A stretch of DNA of 64,000 bases. Origin: Pseudomonas sp. PB120. GTDB lineage: Bacteria; Pseudomonadota; Gammaproteobacteria; Pseudomonadales; Pseudomonadaceae. Numbering within the stretch: the stretch's first letter is position 1; each line of letters opens with the position of its first letter. A program made the translations under genes and the position numbers. Location of the stretch: the NCBI RefSeq assembly GCF_009761815.1, contig NZ_RWIN01000082.1:27952-91951 (forward strand), given 5' to 3'. The notes under the pieces were generated by a model that made no database searches, was not told where the DNA came from, and saw only the letters and a list, made by a program, of their open reading frames with translations. This document shows positions 41,351-50,471 of this stretch, one piece after another.

Positions 41351-43886
41351 GATTTTTTCTCTCCTTGTGGAGTTGTATATGACGCCGTGGAGTCATAACC
41401 GAAATGTTTTCAATTCCATAAACGTCGCCCCCCATCGAAACTTCTAATTCATGATGAAGTTCAAACGTTTTACGCCCGCCGCTTTGATCGGCAAGCGGAG
41501 GGTATGGTGATAGCCCCTCGCGCATTCTGCGAAGATTGCGTACGCTAAACTGCTGACTCAACGTCGAATCTGCTTCAACGGCTTTCCAGACCGCCTCCCT
41601 GAACCGGTGAAAATTAGCAAATTCACGCCCTCTTAATTGATCAGCAATCTGCAAAGGTATAGGCGCCCCCTCCCCTCGCGCAGCGTCACCCAACCATACC
41701 CCTGAAACCGTCTTGCCTACCCCAGTCACAACACCCGGATCATCCCGCCGATCGCGAAATAAAGCATCCGGAGAAGGCAACTCCATATCTCCCGGATACC
41801 CAGGAATACTCGCACCAATCTCCCCTTCGTCAACAGCCGGAAGCGTCTCGTTTGTCGGTAGGACAGGAATGGGCGGGGTACCGGGATACACCAACGGATC
41901 GGTGGGAACGCCTGGTAACGCCGTCGACCCCAGGTGTTCGCTGCCCGGTGGCACCAATGGTGTCCAACTGCTGACCGGCGGGAGCGGCCAAGGGACAACA
42001 GCGAGTACAACCCCCAGCCATCCTCCGGTGCTCTGCGGTGTCTTGATCCTTATTTTGTCGAGATTGAAAGGGTCGTCCCAGAACTCCGGCCGTTCCTGAT
42101 AGCGCAGTTCGAATTCGCGGTTTTCACCCACCCACGTATTTTTCGGCGCATAAGGCGCGAAGCCTTGTTCGATGCGTTTTTTGTTCAGCGCCTCGAAGGG
42201 CGAGGCAAGCAATCGATTCTCACCGAGCGTCCGCCACAGTGCTTCGTCGAAAGTACCGAATGACTTGAATTCGCGCCCCCTGAACTGATCACCAATCTGC
42301 GTCGGGACGGCGGCGCCTGCAGCCTGGGTAGCGGTTTTCCACCAATCAGCCGCAGCGGGTTGGCCGGTACCGGTAACGACGCCCGTACCCATTGGCGGCA
42401 CATTGAAGGACAGATAAGCCGGTGGCAGCCCAGGCACGCAAACAATGCAATCCTGGATGCGTAAGTCGCCGCCCGCTGGCAGGTCTTGGACCTGAGGTTG
42501 CGTCACCGCAAGGCGATAAGGGTCCTCGTAAGATGTTGTGGATGCGGCGTCTGGCGTGAACTCAACATGCCTGGCCGGTGCCCCTGGGATCTCGGCCGTG
42601 TAGAAACCCGTCATGGGGTCCAGTACTGCATTCACGACCGGCACTCGCGAATCTATATCGCCCCCGGTAGCGACTACGACAATCGCGGTACCTTGCGGGA
42701 CGGCTAAAGGTTTAAGGCGATACTCCACCTCAACCGAACCGCCATCGTCCGCGATCGCTTGCAGCTCTCGATTGTCATATAGATCCAGCGATTGCGCCGG
42801 GACGCCGACAGCGTGGAACAACCGTTGGCGCTGCTCGGGGGTTAACTCTCCGTTACCCAGCTCACTTGGGTAGCCCATGCCCACTACGAATATCGCAGTT
42901 TGCGGTACGGTGAGCGTTGCCACGATGCCTCTCAGTGCGATACCTGCCCGCGCTACGGCGATGACCAACCTTTCGGTTGATGCATCAATCCATTCACCGC
43001 TGGGGTTGGAAATGAACGACGAGGTGGCAGACAAACGCAAGGTGTTGGCGTGTTTTACCCGTTCAACGCGCACATCCTCATCGGCCTGCTGCTTGAACCG
43101 AATGCGCGCATCACGCTGCTCGGCAACTTGTCGTAGGCGCTCCCAGATGGCTTCCCTTTCGCGCCAGTAGAGGGTCTGTTCGGCGTGATGCCGGGCCAGC
43201 ACACTGGACTTATCCTCTAACGCGGTTATCTGTGCAGACAGCAGGCGTGAGTCCAGGGACGCGCTGTAGGCGCTTTCCCAAATCTGATGAGCGTGACCCA
43301 ACGCTTCACCAAACTGCTCCAATCGAGCCAGGTAATCGCTCACCGCACGCGTAGACGGATCGTGTCCATCGAACGAATATGCAACAGCGGTTTTTGAATT
43401 GAGCTCTGCGGTTTTTCGGGCAATTAACCCGTCAATCTCGTTTTTTTCCTTAGTGATGAGATAGAGCTGCCAGCGTTCGCTCGAGCCGTTTTCCGGTGGC
43501 CGTCTGGCGGCCAAGATTTCCTGTTCGAGTGTTGATGCGAGTTGCCCGGACCTGACCGAAAATCGTTGGTCTGTCTCAGCTCTAAAGGCGCCATGGCGTC
43601 GGGTCAGGCCTGAAAGCACTTGCTGTCGCGTCTGGCTGCGTGCCTGTTCCTGTGCCTTTGCAGCCGCATCAGCCTTATCTCTCGCCGCTTTTTCGTCTCG
43701 CTCCCGAATGGCCTTTTTCCGCAGAGCAATGGTCTTCGCGCTCGGGCCACCGAAATTGCCTGAAGCCCCTACCCGGTTACCTCCGCCTCCACCACCTCCA
43801 CCACCTCCTGAGCCGCCGCCAGAAGCGGGTGGTCCGGACCTGATCACCACGTCACCTGACGTTCCATCGTTGAATCGTTGTGCCAT
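41340..43886 (-). CDS. S-type pyocin-like bacteriocin with two HNH-type nuclease modules
   Basis: Protein of 848 residues. The order is a Gly-rich N-terminal tract (residues 23-36, with DVVIRSG before it as a possible TonB box), a long helical region (about 50-310), a pyocin-S translocation domain (about 310-500), then two copies of the colicin-DNase domain. The first (about 507-615) keeps the family frame (IGDQFRGREFKSFGTFDEALW) but has Arg595-Tyr596 where the catalytic His-His should be, and no downstream His. The second (about 735-848) has FELHHELEVSMGGDVYGIEN with His811-His812 and RRHIQLH with His836 and His840, as in active HNH DNases. The start at 43886 has AAGGAGAG before it. No signal peptide is present, as expected for release by lysis. 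Confidence 0.9.
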   Translation of the reverse strand: MAQRFNDGTSGDVVIRSGPPASGGGSGGGGGGGGGGNRVGASGNFGGPSAKTIALRKKAIRERDEKAARDKADAAAKAQEQARSQTRQQVLSGLTRRHGAFRAETDQRFSVRSGQLASTLEQEILAARRPPENGSSERWQLYLITKEKNEIDGLIARKTAELNSKTAVAYSFDGHDPSTRAVSDYLARLEQFGEALGHAHQIWESAYSASLDSRLLSAQITALEDKSSVLARHHAEQTLYWREREAIWERLRQVAEQRDARIRFKQQADEDVRVERVKHANTLRLSATSSFISNPSGEWIDASTERLVIAVARAGIALRGIVATLTVPQTAIFVVGMGYPSELGNGELTPEQRQRLFHAVGVPAQSLDLYDNRELQAIADDGGSVEVEYRLKPLAVPQGTAIVVVATGGDIDSRVPVVNAVLDPMTGFYTAEIPGAPARHVEFTPDAASTTSYEDPYRLAVTQPQVQDLPAGGDLRIQDCIVCVPGLPPAYLSFNVPPMGTGVVTGTGQPAAADWWKTATQAAGAAVPTQIGDQFRGREFKSFGTFDEALWRTLGENRLLASPFEALNKKRIEQGFAPYAPKNTWVGENREFELRYQERPEFWDDPFNLDKIRIKTPQSTGGWLGVVLAVVPWPLPPVSSWTPLVPPGSEHLGSTALPGVPTDPLVYPGTPPIPVLPTNETLPAVDEGEIGASIPGYPGDMELPSPDALFRDRRDDPGVVTGVGKTVSGVWLGDAARGEGAPIPLQIADQLRGREFANFHRFREAVWKAVEADSTLSQQFSVRNLRRMREGLSPYPPLADQSGGRKTFELHHELEVSMGGDVYGIENISVMTPRRHIQLHKERKNHDL

Positions 43887-44325
43887 ACAGTCTCTCCTTG
43901 TCTGTAAGGGCACAGCATGTCGATGGGTCGTTGATCACGTGCGGTACATATGTATTGGATGGGGGGGTTATTTCGTAGGTTTCTTCGAGGCAGGTAGTTG
44001 TGATTTCTTATGATTAAGCGTCAGGCAACTCTGCAAATGGAGGCATTGATAGATGGGAAGTAGAACCGCGTTTTCGTTCTTCGCGGGCAAGCCTTGCTCC
44101 TACAGGAGAAAACCAACCCATTGATCCGTATTAACTTTTTAGTACAGAAAATTAAACGCGAACCTGCCCGCAAAACTAAAGAATTAATCCATTCGACTGG
44201 CGAAGCCATGGTTAGCTGCTAACTTGAACGGATGCTTCCTACAGGCTGATAGGAAAAAGATTACGTAGTAACGGCCAACTATAAGTGCCGAGTCGTCCAA
44301 TGAGCCACCAAGGAACCGGGGAATC
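43887..44325. other. Divergent promoter region of bacteriocin and envelope operon
   Basis: 439 bases without a convincing gene, AT-richer than the surroundings. It holds a single REP-like half (44081-44107, TCGCGGGCAAGCCTTGCTCC) and a short inverted repeat GTTAGC-T-GCTAAC at 44211-44223, about 100 bases before the + strand operon, which could be an operator. I found neither a LexA box nor a repeated P-box (PrtN site) upstream of the bacteriocin. Confidence 0.5.
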
Positions 44326-45117
44326 ATGTCGAAAAAAATGGGGATGCGCGCCTTTTCGTTGGCGACTTTGCTTGCGCCCGTCTGTTGCGTTCAGGCAGAC
44401 AACGCCGATACGGCCAACAAAAGCAACAACCCGCTGAACCTCGCGCCCGGCGCCAATCTTCAGGACTACTACACCCCCAGGCTGTACGACACCAACGTCC
44501 ACACTAACGATGCCCTCTTGCGCGGCACCCTGCCGATAGCCCCCAACGATTTCATCGGTGTCCCGCAGTTGCTGCGCGCCACCTTGCCATTCAGCACCCG
44601 TCCCGATCCGCACAACGGTTACAGCACCGGCATCGGCGACCTGAACCTGTTCGATATTTTCCTGCTCAAGACAGACGGCGTTCAGCTGGGCATCGGCCCG
44701 CAGATCACCGCGCCCACCGCCGAGCAGGATGAACTGGGCACCGGCAAGTGGCAGGCCGGCCTCGCGGCCGTTGCCATCGACTCTTCGCCTCGCGGTTTGC
44801 TCGGTGCGCTGGTGCAGTATCAGAGCTCGTTTGCGGGTGACCATGACCGCGCCCATGTCGAAACCGCAACGATGCAGCCCTTCATCATGCATAACCTGGC
44901 CAAAGGCTGGTACCTGCGCTCGACCGGCACCTGGACCTTTGACCTGAAAAACAACACTCACTACATCCCACTCGGTTTGGGTGGCGGCAAAGTCTGGAAA
45001 TCCGGGACTAATATCCTGAATGCGTTTATCGAACCGCAATGGACTGTGGAGCGCAAAGGCGATGGTTTGCCGCAGTTCACGCTGTTCGCCGGGATCAACG
45101 TCACGTTTGGCAAGTGA
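44326..45117 (+). CDS. Predicted outer membrane beta-barrel protein, short form
   Basis: Protein of 263 residues with a signal peptide ending near Ala24 (VCCVQA). The mature part is rich in alternating strands and ends VTFGK. It shares the segment PTAEQDELGTGKW and surrounding strands with the 346-residue protein three genes downstream (PTAEEDVLGTGKY), so the two are homologous. The overall look is that of the Phenol_MetA_deg/COG4313 type of small porin-like proteins, but the match is weaker than for the third gene. It is the first gene of the 12-gene operon. The ATG has AAGGA and GGGGAA upstream. Ligand unknown. Confidence 0.7.
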   Translation: MSKKMGMRAFSLATLLAPVCCVQADNADTANKSNNPLNLAPGANLQDYYTPRLYDTNVHTNDALLRGTLPIAPNDFIGVPQLLRATLPFSTRPDPHNGYSTGIGDLNLFDIFLLKTDGVQLGIGPQITAPTAEQDELGTGKWQAGLAAVAIDSSPRGLLGALVQYQSSFAGDHDRAHVETATMQPFIMHNLAKGWYLRSTGTWTFDLKNNTHYIPLGLGGGKVWKSGTNILNAFIEPQWTVERKGDGLPQFTLFAGINVTFGK

Positions 45118-45127
45118 GGGCATCGCC

Positions 45128-46540
45128 ATGAACATTGCAATTCGCACCGCCGGTTTCGGCCTGATGACGATGTTTGTCAGCTGCGGCGTGGGGGCCAGTT
45201 TTACCGCCACCCCCGAGGAAGCCCGGGGCATTGCCAAGGAAGCCTACCTGTACGGTTTCCCGGTGGTGGAGATGTACAAGACCCTCTACACCCAGGCCGT
45301 CGACAAGAAGAGCCCGAACTTCAAGGCACCGCTCAACCAGATCGGCAACACCGCCATGGCGTTCACCCCCAAGGACACCGCGTTCGTCACGCCAAACGCC
45401 GACACGCCCTACTCCTTTGTCTGGATGGACCTGCGCGCCGAACCAGTCGTGCTGACCTTGCCGCCCATCGAGGAACACCGTTACTACTCGGTGCAGTTGA
45501 TCGACGCCTATACGCAGAACTTCGCCTACCTGGGCACCCGCAGCACCGGCAACAACGGCGGCCACTTTATGATCGCCGGCCCGAACTGGCAGGGTCAGCA
45601 ACCGGTTGAAATCGACCGCTTGCTGCGCAGCGAAACCGACATCGCCTACGCGCTGTATCGCACGCAGTTGTTCGATGAAAAGGACCTGGCCAAGGTCAAG
45701 CAGATCCAGAAAGGCTACAAGGTCGAAACGCTGAGCCACTACGTCAAACAGAAAGCCCCGCCGACGGCGCCGAAGATCGACTGGCCCAAACCCACGCCGA
45801 CCATGAGCGAAACCCCGGACCTGTTCCGGTACCTGAACTTCATGCTGGCCTTCGCGCCGGCCCAGGACGTTGAAAAAGACCTGCTGGGGCGCTTCGCCAA
45901 AATCGGCATTGAGGCCGGCAAGCCGTTCAAGCCCAGCGATCTCACACCTGAGCAGCGCAAGGCCCTGGAAGACGGCATCAGCGACGCGAAGGCCGAGTTC
46001 GCCCAGTTCCAGAAGGACAAGGTCAATACCCACCAAGTCTCCAGCGGTGACCTTTTTGGCACGCGTGACCACCTCAACGGCAACTACCTGTACCGCTACG
46101 CGGGCGCCAACATGGGGATCTTCGGCAACTCGGCCGAAGAAGCGAACTACATCGGTTACTTCGTCGACAAGGACGGCCAGCCCGTCGATGCGTCCAGACA
46201 CGATTACACCCTGCATTTCGACAAGGGCGCCCTGCCCCCGGCTGACGCGTTCTGGTCGTTGACGATGTACGACGGCAAGAACAAATTGCTGGTGGCCAAC
46301 CCGTTGAATCGTTACCTGATCAATTCGCGGATGTTGCCCAACCTCAAGCTCGATGCCGACGGTGGCCTGACCCTGTACGTACAGAACAAGGCACCGGCCA
46401 AAGACCTGCAGAGCAACTGGCTGCCTGCGCCGAACGGTCCGTTCTACGGCGTTCTGCGTTTGTACCTGCCAAAACCGGAAGTCACCAACGGCCAATGGAA
46501 AATGCCGCTGCTGACCCCGGCAAACCCATCAAAACAGTAA
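45128..46540 (+). CDS. DUF1254/DUF1214 domain protein, secreted
   Basis: Protein of 470 residues with a signal peptide to about residue 23. The N-terminal DUF1254 domain (EAYLYGFPVVEMYKTLY, NADTPYSFVWMDLRAEPVVL) and C-terminal DUF1214 domain (DGKNKLLVANPLNRYLINSR, LYVQNKAPA, GPFYGVLRLYLPKPE) are both complete. Both are widespread in envelope proteins of environmental bacteria and have no assigned reaction. It starts 10 bases after the preceding gene, behind GAGGG. Its location among outer membrane proteins and ahead of the Bat genes suggests a periplasmic role in the same process. Confidence 0.88.
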   Translation: MNIAIRTAGFGLMTMFVSCGVGASFTATPEEARGIAKEAYLYGFPVVEMYKTLYTQAVDKKSPNFKAPLNQIGNTAMAFTPKDTAFVTPNADTPYSFVWMDLRAEPVVLTLPPIEEHRYYSVQLIDAYTQNFAYLGTRSTGNNGGHFMIAGPNWQGQQPVEIDRLLRSETDIAYALYRTQLFDEKDLAKVKQIQKGYKVETLSHYVKQKAPPTAPKIDWPKPTPTMSETPDLFRYLNFMLAFAPAQDVEKDLLGRFAKIGIEAGKPFKPSDLTPEQRKALEDGISDAKAEFAQFQKDKVNTHQVSSGDLFGTRDHLNGNYLYRYAGANMGIFGNSAEEANYIGYFVDKDGQPVDASRHDYTLHFDKGALPPADAFWSLTMYDGKNKLLVANPLNRYLINSRMLPNLKLDADGGLTLYVQNKAPAKDLQSNWLPAPNGPFYGVLRLYLPKPEVTNGQWKMPLLTPANPSKQ

Positions 46541-46552
46541 ATGGAGTCACTC

Positions 46553-47500
46553 ATGGGAAGGACTTTTGTAGTACGTCCTTTATTGGCCTTGTGCGTGGTC
46601 GGCACCAGTCCTCTGGTGCTGGCGGCTGAGGGTGGTGGCGGAAGGCCGATGACCGGCCTGCAAGTGTTTTCCAACGCCGGGATCGTGCCCCCGGAACCCG
46701 GCTGGGTCATGTCATTGAGCAGTTTCTGGTACGACGGCGAACTCAAGGGCAACGCCCAGGTGCCGATCGTTGGCGCCCTGAGTACCGGCCTGGACATGCA
46801 GGTTTCCTACACCATGGCCAACTTCACCCATGTCTGGGACACCGGCAAGGGACAATGGAACTACGCCTCGGCCATCGGCGTGCCGGTGCAATACACCGAC
46901 ATCACCGCCAGTATCACCGGCCCGCGCGGCCGGACGCTGGGCACCGAGGACACCGGCACCCAGTTCGCCGACATGCTGATCACGCCCATCGCCGCCGGTT
47001 ACCACTTCGACGAGGTCAACCACCTCTCGCTGTCGTTGCCGATCTACGTGCCGACCGGCGCCTACAACGACAATCGCCTGGCCAACGCCGGACAGAACAA
47101 CTACACCTTCATGCCCACCGTGGCCTTCACCCACCTCGACGGCAAGGGCGGTGAGTTCACGGTGTCCGGGGGACTTGAGTTCTACACCGAGAACGACGCC
47201 ACGGATTACAAGAACGGGGACCTGTTTACCCTCGACGCCCTGTGGACCCACGGCTTTGGCAACGGCTGGAACGCCGGTGTGGCGGCCGGGTACATTCAAC
47301 AAATCAGCGACGACACCGGCTCTGGCGCCAACAGTGGCTTTCGTGGGCGATCCGTGGGTGCCGGGCCGACGTTCGGCTGGCAGGGCAAGTTCGCCGATGC
47401 CCAGGCCAATATCAATGCCCGCTGGATCCCGGAATTCGACACCAAGAATCGGCCAGAAGGCAACGGTTTCAGCGTCAACCTGACGCTGGCGTTTTTCTAA
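46553..47500 (+). CDS. Phenol_MetA_deg/COG4313-type outer membrane protein
   Basis: Protein of 315 residues with a signal peptide (LLALCVVGTSPLVLAAEG). The mature sequence has the features of the COG4313 group, named after proteins beside aromatic meta-cleavage genes and probably outer membrane channels: PPEPGWVMSLSSFWYDGE, repeated amphipathic strands, LPIYVPTGAYNDNRLAN, and a terminal Phe (LTLAFF). The start at 46553 is chosen because GGAG lies 6 bases ahead. The ATG at 46541 overlaps that site. Substrate unknown, and no aromatic degradation genes are nearby. Confidence 0.78.
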   Translation: MGRTFVVRPLLALCVVGTSPLVLAAEGGGGRPMTGLQVFSNAGIVPPEPGWVMSLSSFWYDGELKGNAQVPIVGALSTGLDMQVSYTMANFTHVWDTGKGQWNYASAIGVPVQYTDITASITGPRGRTLGTEDTGTQFADMLITPIAAGYHFDEVNHLSLSLPIYVPTGAYNDNRLANAGQNNYTFMPTVAFTHLDGKGGEFTVSGGLEFYTENDATDYKNGDLFTLDALWTHGFGNGWNAGVAAGYIQQISDDTGSGANSGFRGRSVGAGPTFGWQGKFADAQANINARWIPEFDTKNRPEGNGFSVNLTLAFF

Positions 47501-47513
47501 GGAGTCACCAGGG

Positions 47514-48554
47514 ATGGCCATCGCTTCCAGACTGACGTTATGCAGCGTGCTGTTCAGCGGATTCGCCTGTGCGAGCGAACTGCCCGCCATGGGCAGCGCA
47601 CCCGCACAGCCGAAGGCCAAGGGGGACCCCGAGACATGCCATCGCCTGCAACAGGACTTCAACATTGACCTGAAAAAGGTCGTGGCGGCGGGCTGCACGC
47701 CTTCCACGGAGCAAATTGCCAAGCTGATGGACAACCCGGTGGGCAATCTGGTGTTGCTGTTCAACCAGTTCGACTACACCGCGCTCAAAGGCCCGAACAG
47801 CAACGGCACGCGCATGCTGGGCAAATACAGTTTCATGCCGACCTTCCCGATTTCCATCGGCGAAGACTGGAACCTCATCAACCGCTTGCCCATCAGTTAC
47901 GTCAGCGCCCCGGTCAATCACCGGGCCGGCAACCTGATCGGCATGGGGCCGAACGAGATCCTGAGTGACCGCAGCGATTTCATCTCGGTGGTCCAGGACC
48001 CGTTCGACCGCACCAGCGGTTTCGGTGACCTGGCCTACGTCGGGGTGTTCTCGCCCAAGGAGCCGGTGCGTTTTTCCGGCGGCGGCAAGATGGTCTGGGG
48101 CTTCGGCCCGACTGCGATGTTCCCGACCGCCGAAGAAGACGTGCTCGGCACCGGCAAATACTCGCTCGGCCCGGCGTTCGTCGCCGCTTACCTCGGCGAA
48201 GACTGGACTTTGGGCGTTTTCCCGCAACACTGGTGGTCAGTGGGTGGCGACAGCAAGCGAAAGGATGTCAGCCTGACCAACATTCAGTACTTCATCCAGC
48301 GCGCCATTCCCGGCCCCGAGCAATGGCGCATAGGCATGACGCCCAACGTCACCGTCAACTGGAAAGCTGAAGGCGGCAACAAAGTCACCTTCCCGATCGG
48401 CCTCGGCGCCGGGCGGATATTCAACTTCGGCAAGCTGCCGGTGCGCATTTCCGGGGAGATCCAGTACTCGGCGATTCACCCGGACGACCTGATCAGCAGC
48501 CGCTGGAATTTCCGCCTGTCGTTCATTCCTGTCATCCCGACTTTCATGTTCTGA
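47514..48554 (+). CDS. Predicted outer membrane beta-barrel protein, long form
   Basis: Protein of 346 residues with a signal peptide ending near Ala20 (GFACA). A short predicted helical segment with two Cys (CHRLQQDF, AAGC) precedes the barrel-like part, which has strands ending in the aromatic IPTFMF. It shares PTAEEDVLGTGKY and neighbouring strands with the first protein of the operon. Clear AAGGAG upstream. It is 13 bases from the preceding gene. Function unknown. The paired Cys residues could form a disulfide in the periplasm. Confidence 0.72.
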   Translation: MAIASRLTLCSVLFSGFACASELPAMGSAPAQPKAKGDPETCHRLQQDFNIDLKKVVAAGCTPSTEQIAKLMDNPVGNLVLLFNQFDYTALKGPNSNGTRMLGKYSFMPTFPISIGEDWNLINRLPISYVSAPVNHRAGNLIGMGPNEILSDRSDFISVVQDPFDRTSGFGDLAYVGVFSPKEPVRFSGGGKMVWGFGPTAMFPTAEEDVLGTGKYSLGPAFVAAYLGEDWTLGVFPQHWWSVGGDSKRKDVSLTNIQYFIQRAIPGPEQWRIGMTPNVTVNWKAEGGNKVTFPIGLGAGRIFNFGKLPVRISGEIQYSAIHPDDLISSRWNFRLSFIPVIPTFMF

Positions 48555-48567
48555 GCAGGTATTGCCC

Positions 48568-49548
48568 ATGACCGCCCTCAATGACCTTAACGCCCTGCAA
48601 GCCAGCATCGCTGAAGCCGTACTCGGCCAGGATCAGGTGATCCGACAGATTCTCCTCGGCCTGTTGGCGAACGGCCATTTGCTGCTCGAAAGCCTGCCCG
48701 GGTTGGCCAAGACCCGCACGGTCAAGGCGCTGGCCAAGCACCTGGATGCAAAGATGAGCCGCATCCAGTTCACCCCGGACCTGCTGCCGTCGGACATCAC
48801 CGGTGCCGAAGTGCTGCATCAGGTCGATGGCAAAAACGAAATCCAGTTCCAGCCCGGGCCGCTGTTCGGCAACCTGATTCTGGCGGATGAAATCAACCGC
48901 GCCCCGGCCAAGGTCCAGGCGGCGTTGCTTGAAGCGATGGAAGAACGGCAAATCACCGTGGCCGGCAACAGCCATGTGCTGCCGGAATTGTTCATCGTGG
49001 TCGCGACGCAGAACCCGATCGAACAGGAAGGCACGTATCCGCTGCCGGAAGCGCAAATGGACCGGTTCCTGATGAAAGTCCTGCTGGATTACCCGAGTGC
49101 CGAAAACGAGAGCCAGGTGCTGCGCCTGTTGCGCGAAGAGGAACAGGCAATTGGCGCTAAAACCGCTGCCGTGCAGGGCTTTTCGCTGTCCCAGGACGTG
49201 ATCTTCGCCGCACGGCGTGAGGTCAGCGCGGTGCACGTGTCCCCCGCCATCGACCGCTACCTGATCGACCTGATCAACGCCACCCGACACCCGGCCGATT
49301 ACGATGCCGACCTTGGCCGCTGGATCGCCATCGGCGCCAGCCCTCGCGGCGGCATCGGCCTGGACCGTTGCGCCCGTGCCGATGCCTGGTTGCAAGGCCA
49401 GGATTTCGTATCGCCGGACAACGTGCGTGCCGTGGTGCATCCGGTGCTGCGTCACCGCTTGCAACTCAGCTATGACGCGGTCGCCGACGGCGTATCGGCG
49501 GATCAGGTGCTGGATCACCTGCTCGACAAAGTGGCGATCCCTGCATGA
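48568..49548 (+). CDS. MoxR-type AAA+ ATPase
   Basis: Protein of 326 residues. The Walker A segment is ESLPGLAKT (residues 41-49; the first Gly of the motif is Ser, and this position varies in MoxR proteins), Walker B is LILADEINRAP, and sensor-1 lies in VVATQNPIEQEGTYPLPEAQ, the MoxR signature. MoxR ATPases act with VWA proteins as chaperone pairs that insert cofactors or mature envelope and enzyme complexes. The start is ATG 48568, since an in-frame TTG two codons earlier has no better ribosome site. It overlaps the DUF58 gene by 4 bases and opens the Bat-type part of the operon. Confidence 0.93.
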   Translation: MTALNDLNALQASIAEAVLGQDQVIRQILLGLLANGHLLLESLPGLAKTRTVKALAKHLDAKMSRIQFTPDLLPSDITGAEVLHQVDGKNEIQFQPGPLFGNLILADEINRAPAKVQAALLEAMEERQITVAGNSHVLPELFIVVATQNPIEQEGTYPLPEAQMDRFLMKVLLDYPSAENESQVLRLLREEEQAIGAKTAAVQGFSLSQDVIFAARREVSAVHVSPAIDRYLIDLINATRHPADYDADLGRWIAIGASPRGGIGLDRCARADAWLQGQDFVSPDNVRAVVHPVLRHRLQLSYDAVADGVSADQVLDHLLDKVAIPA

Positions 49549-50471
49549 ATACCGACGGCCTGGTCTATGTCTCCCTGGCGCAATTGATGGCGCTGGAGTT
49601 CAAGGCCCGTGACCTGAGTTTTCTGGCGCGCCAGCCCCAGGGCAGCATCCTGGCCGGCAACCATGCTTCGCGCCTGCGTGGCCGGGGTTTGAATTTCGAT
49701 GAATTGCGCCGCTACCAGCCAGGCGACGATCTGCGCCACCTCGATTGGCGCGCGTCGCTGCGGACCGGGAAACCAGTGGTGCGGACCTTCACCGAAGAGC
49801 GCGATCGCCCGGCGTTGATTCTGGTGGACCAGCGCATGTCGATGTTCTTCGGCTCGCAACGCAGTTTCAAATCCGCCACCGCAGCCGAACTGGGTGCGCT
49901 GGCGGCGTGGATGGTGTTCAACGCCGGGGATCGGGTGGGTGGGCTGGTGTTCAACGACCAGCGTATCGACAGCATCGCGCCGTTGCGCAGCCGCAAACGG
50001 ATCGAAGCGTTTTGCAGCCGGATTGCCGAGCAGAACCAGCAGTTGAACGCCGCCAGCCCGGACGCCGAGGGCGAAGACCAGCTCGACAAAGTCTTGCAGC
50101 ATTGCCTGGCGGTGGCCGGTCACGATCACCTGATCTGCATCATCAGCGACTTCGCCGGGGCCGGTGAACGCACGTTGCAGCTGATGCGCCAGCTGGCCGC
50201 GCACAACGACGTGATCGCCATGCAGGTCTACGACCCGCTGGCCCTGAACCTGCCGAAAAACGGCCGTTTGCTGATCACCCAAGGGCAATTGCAGGTGGAA
50301 CTGGCCGTCGACCAGCGCAGCGTTCATCAACCGTTGGGCGACTTTCTCAGCGGGCGGCTCAAGGACGTTGCCACGTTGCTGCGACGCAGCCAGGTGCCGT
50401 TGATGATGTTCAGCACGGCGACTGACGCGCAGGAACAATTGCGCGCGGAACTGGGCAGGGGGCGGCGATGA
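49545..50471 (+). CDS. DUF58 protein (MoxR partner)
   Basis: Protein of 308 residues containing the DUF58 core GRGLNFDELRRYQPGDDLRHLDWRASLRTGKP and a degenerate VWA-like fold after it (LILVDQRMSMFFG replaces the MIDAS-type DxSxS). DUF58 genes follow moxR in nearly all MoxR/Bat loci. The protein appears soluble and is probably cytoplasmic, linking the ATPase to the membrane VWA proteins. ATGA overlaps on both sides fix start and stop. Confidence 0.9.
   Translation: MNTDGLVYVSLAQLMALEFKARDLSFLARQPQGSILAGNHASRLRGRGLNFDELRRYQPGDDLRHLDWRASLRTGKPVVRTFTEERDRPALILVDQRMSMFFGSQRSFKSATAAELGALAAWMVFNAGDRVGGLVFNDQRIDSIAPLRSRKRIEAFCSRIAEQNQQLNAASPDAEGEDQLDKVLQHCLAVAGHDHLICIISDFAGAGERTLQLMRQLAAHNDVIAMQVYDPLALNLPKNGRLLITQGQLQVELAVDQRSVHQPLGDFLSGRLKDVATLLRRSQVPLMMFSTATDAQEQLRAELGRGRR

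Noticed and set aside
43902..43915. LexA-box-like CTGT-AAGGGC-ACAG upstream of the bacteriocin
   Set aside because: The spacer is 6 bases, while LexA boxes need 8 (CTGT-N8-ACAG). It also overlaps the ribosome binding region.
44021..44209. 62-codon minus-strand open frame in the gap before the envelope operon
   Set aside because: It crosses a REP-like half element, has no ribosome site and no recognisable family.
48691..48714. MoxR Walker A with Ser in place of the first Gly as sign of an inactive ATPase
   Set aside because: This position varies in functional MoxR proteins (for example DVPGVGKT), and the Lys-Thr, Walker B and sensor motifs are intact.
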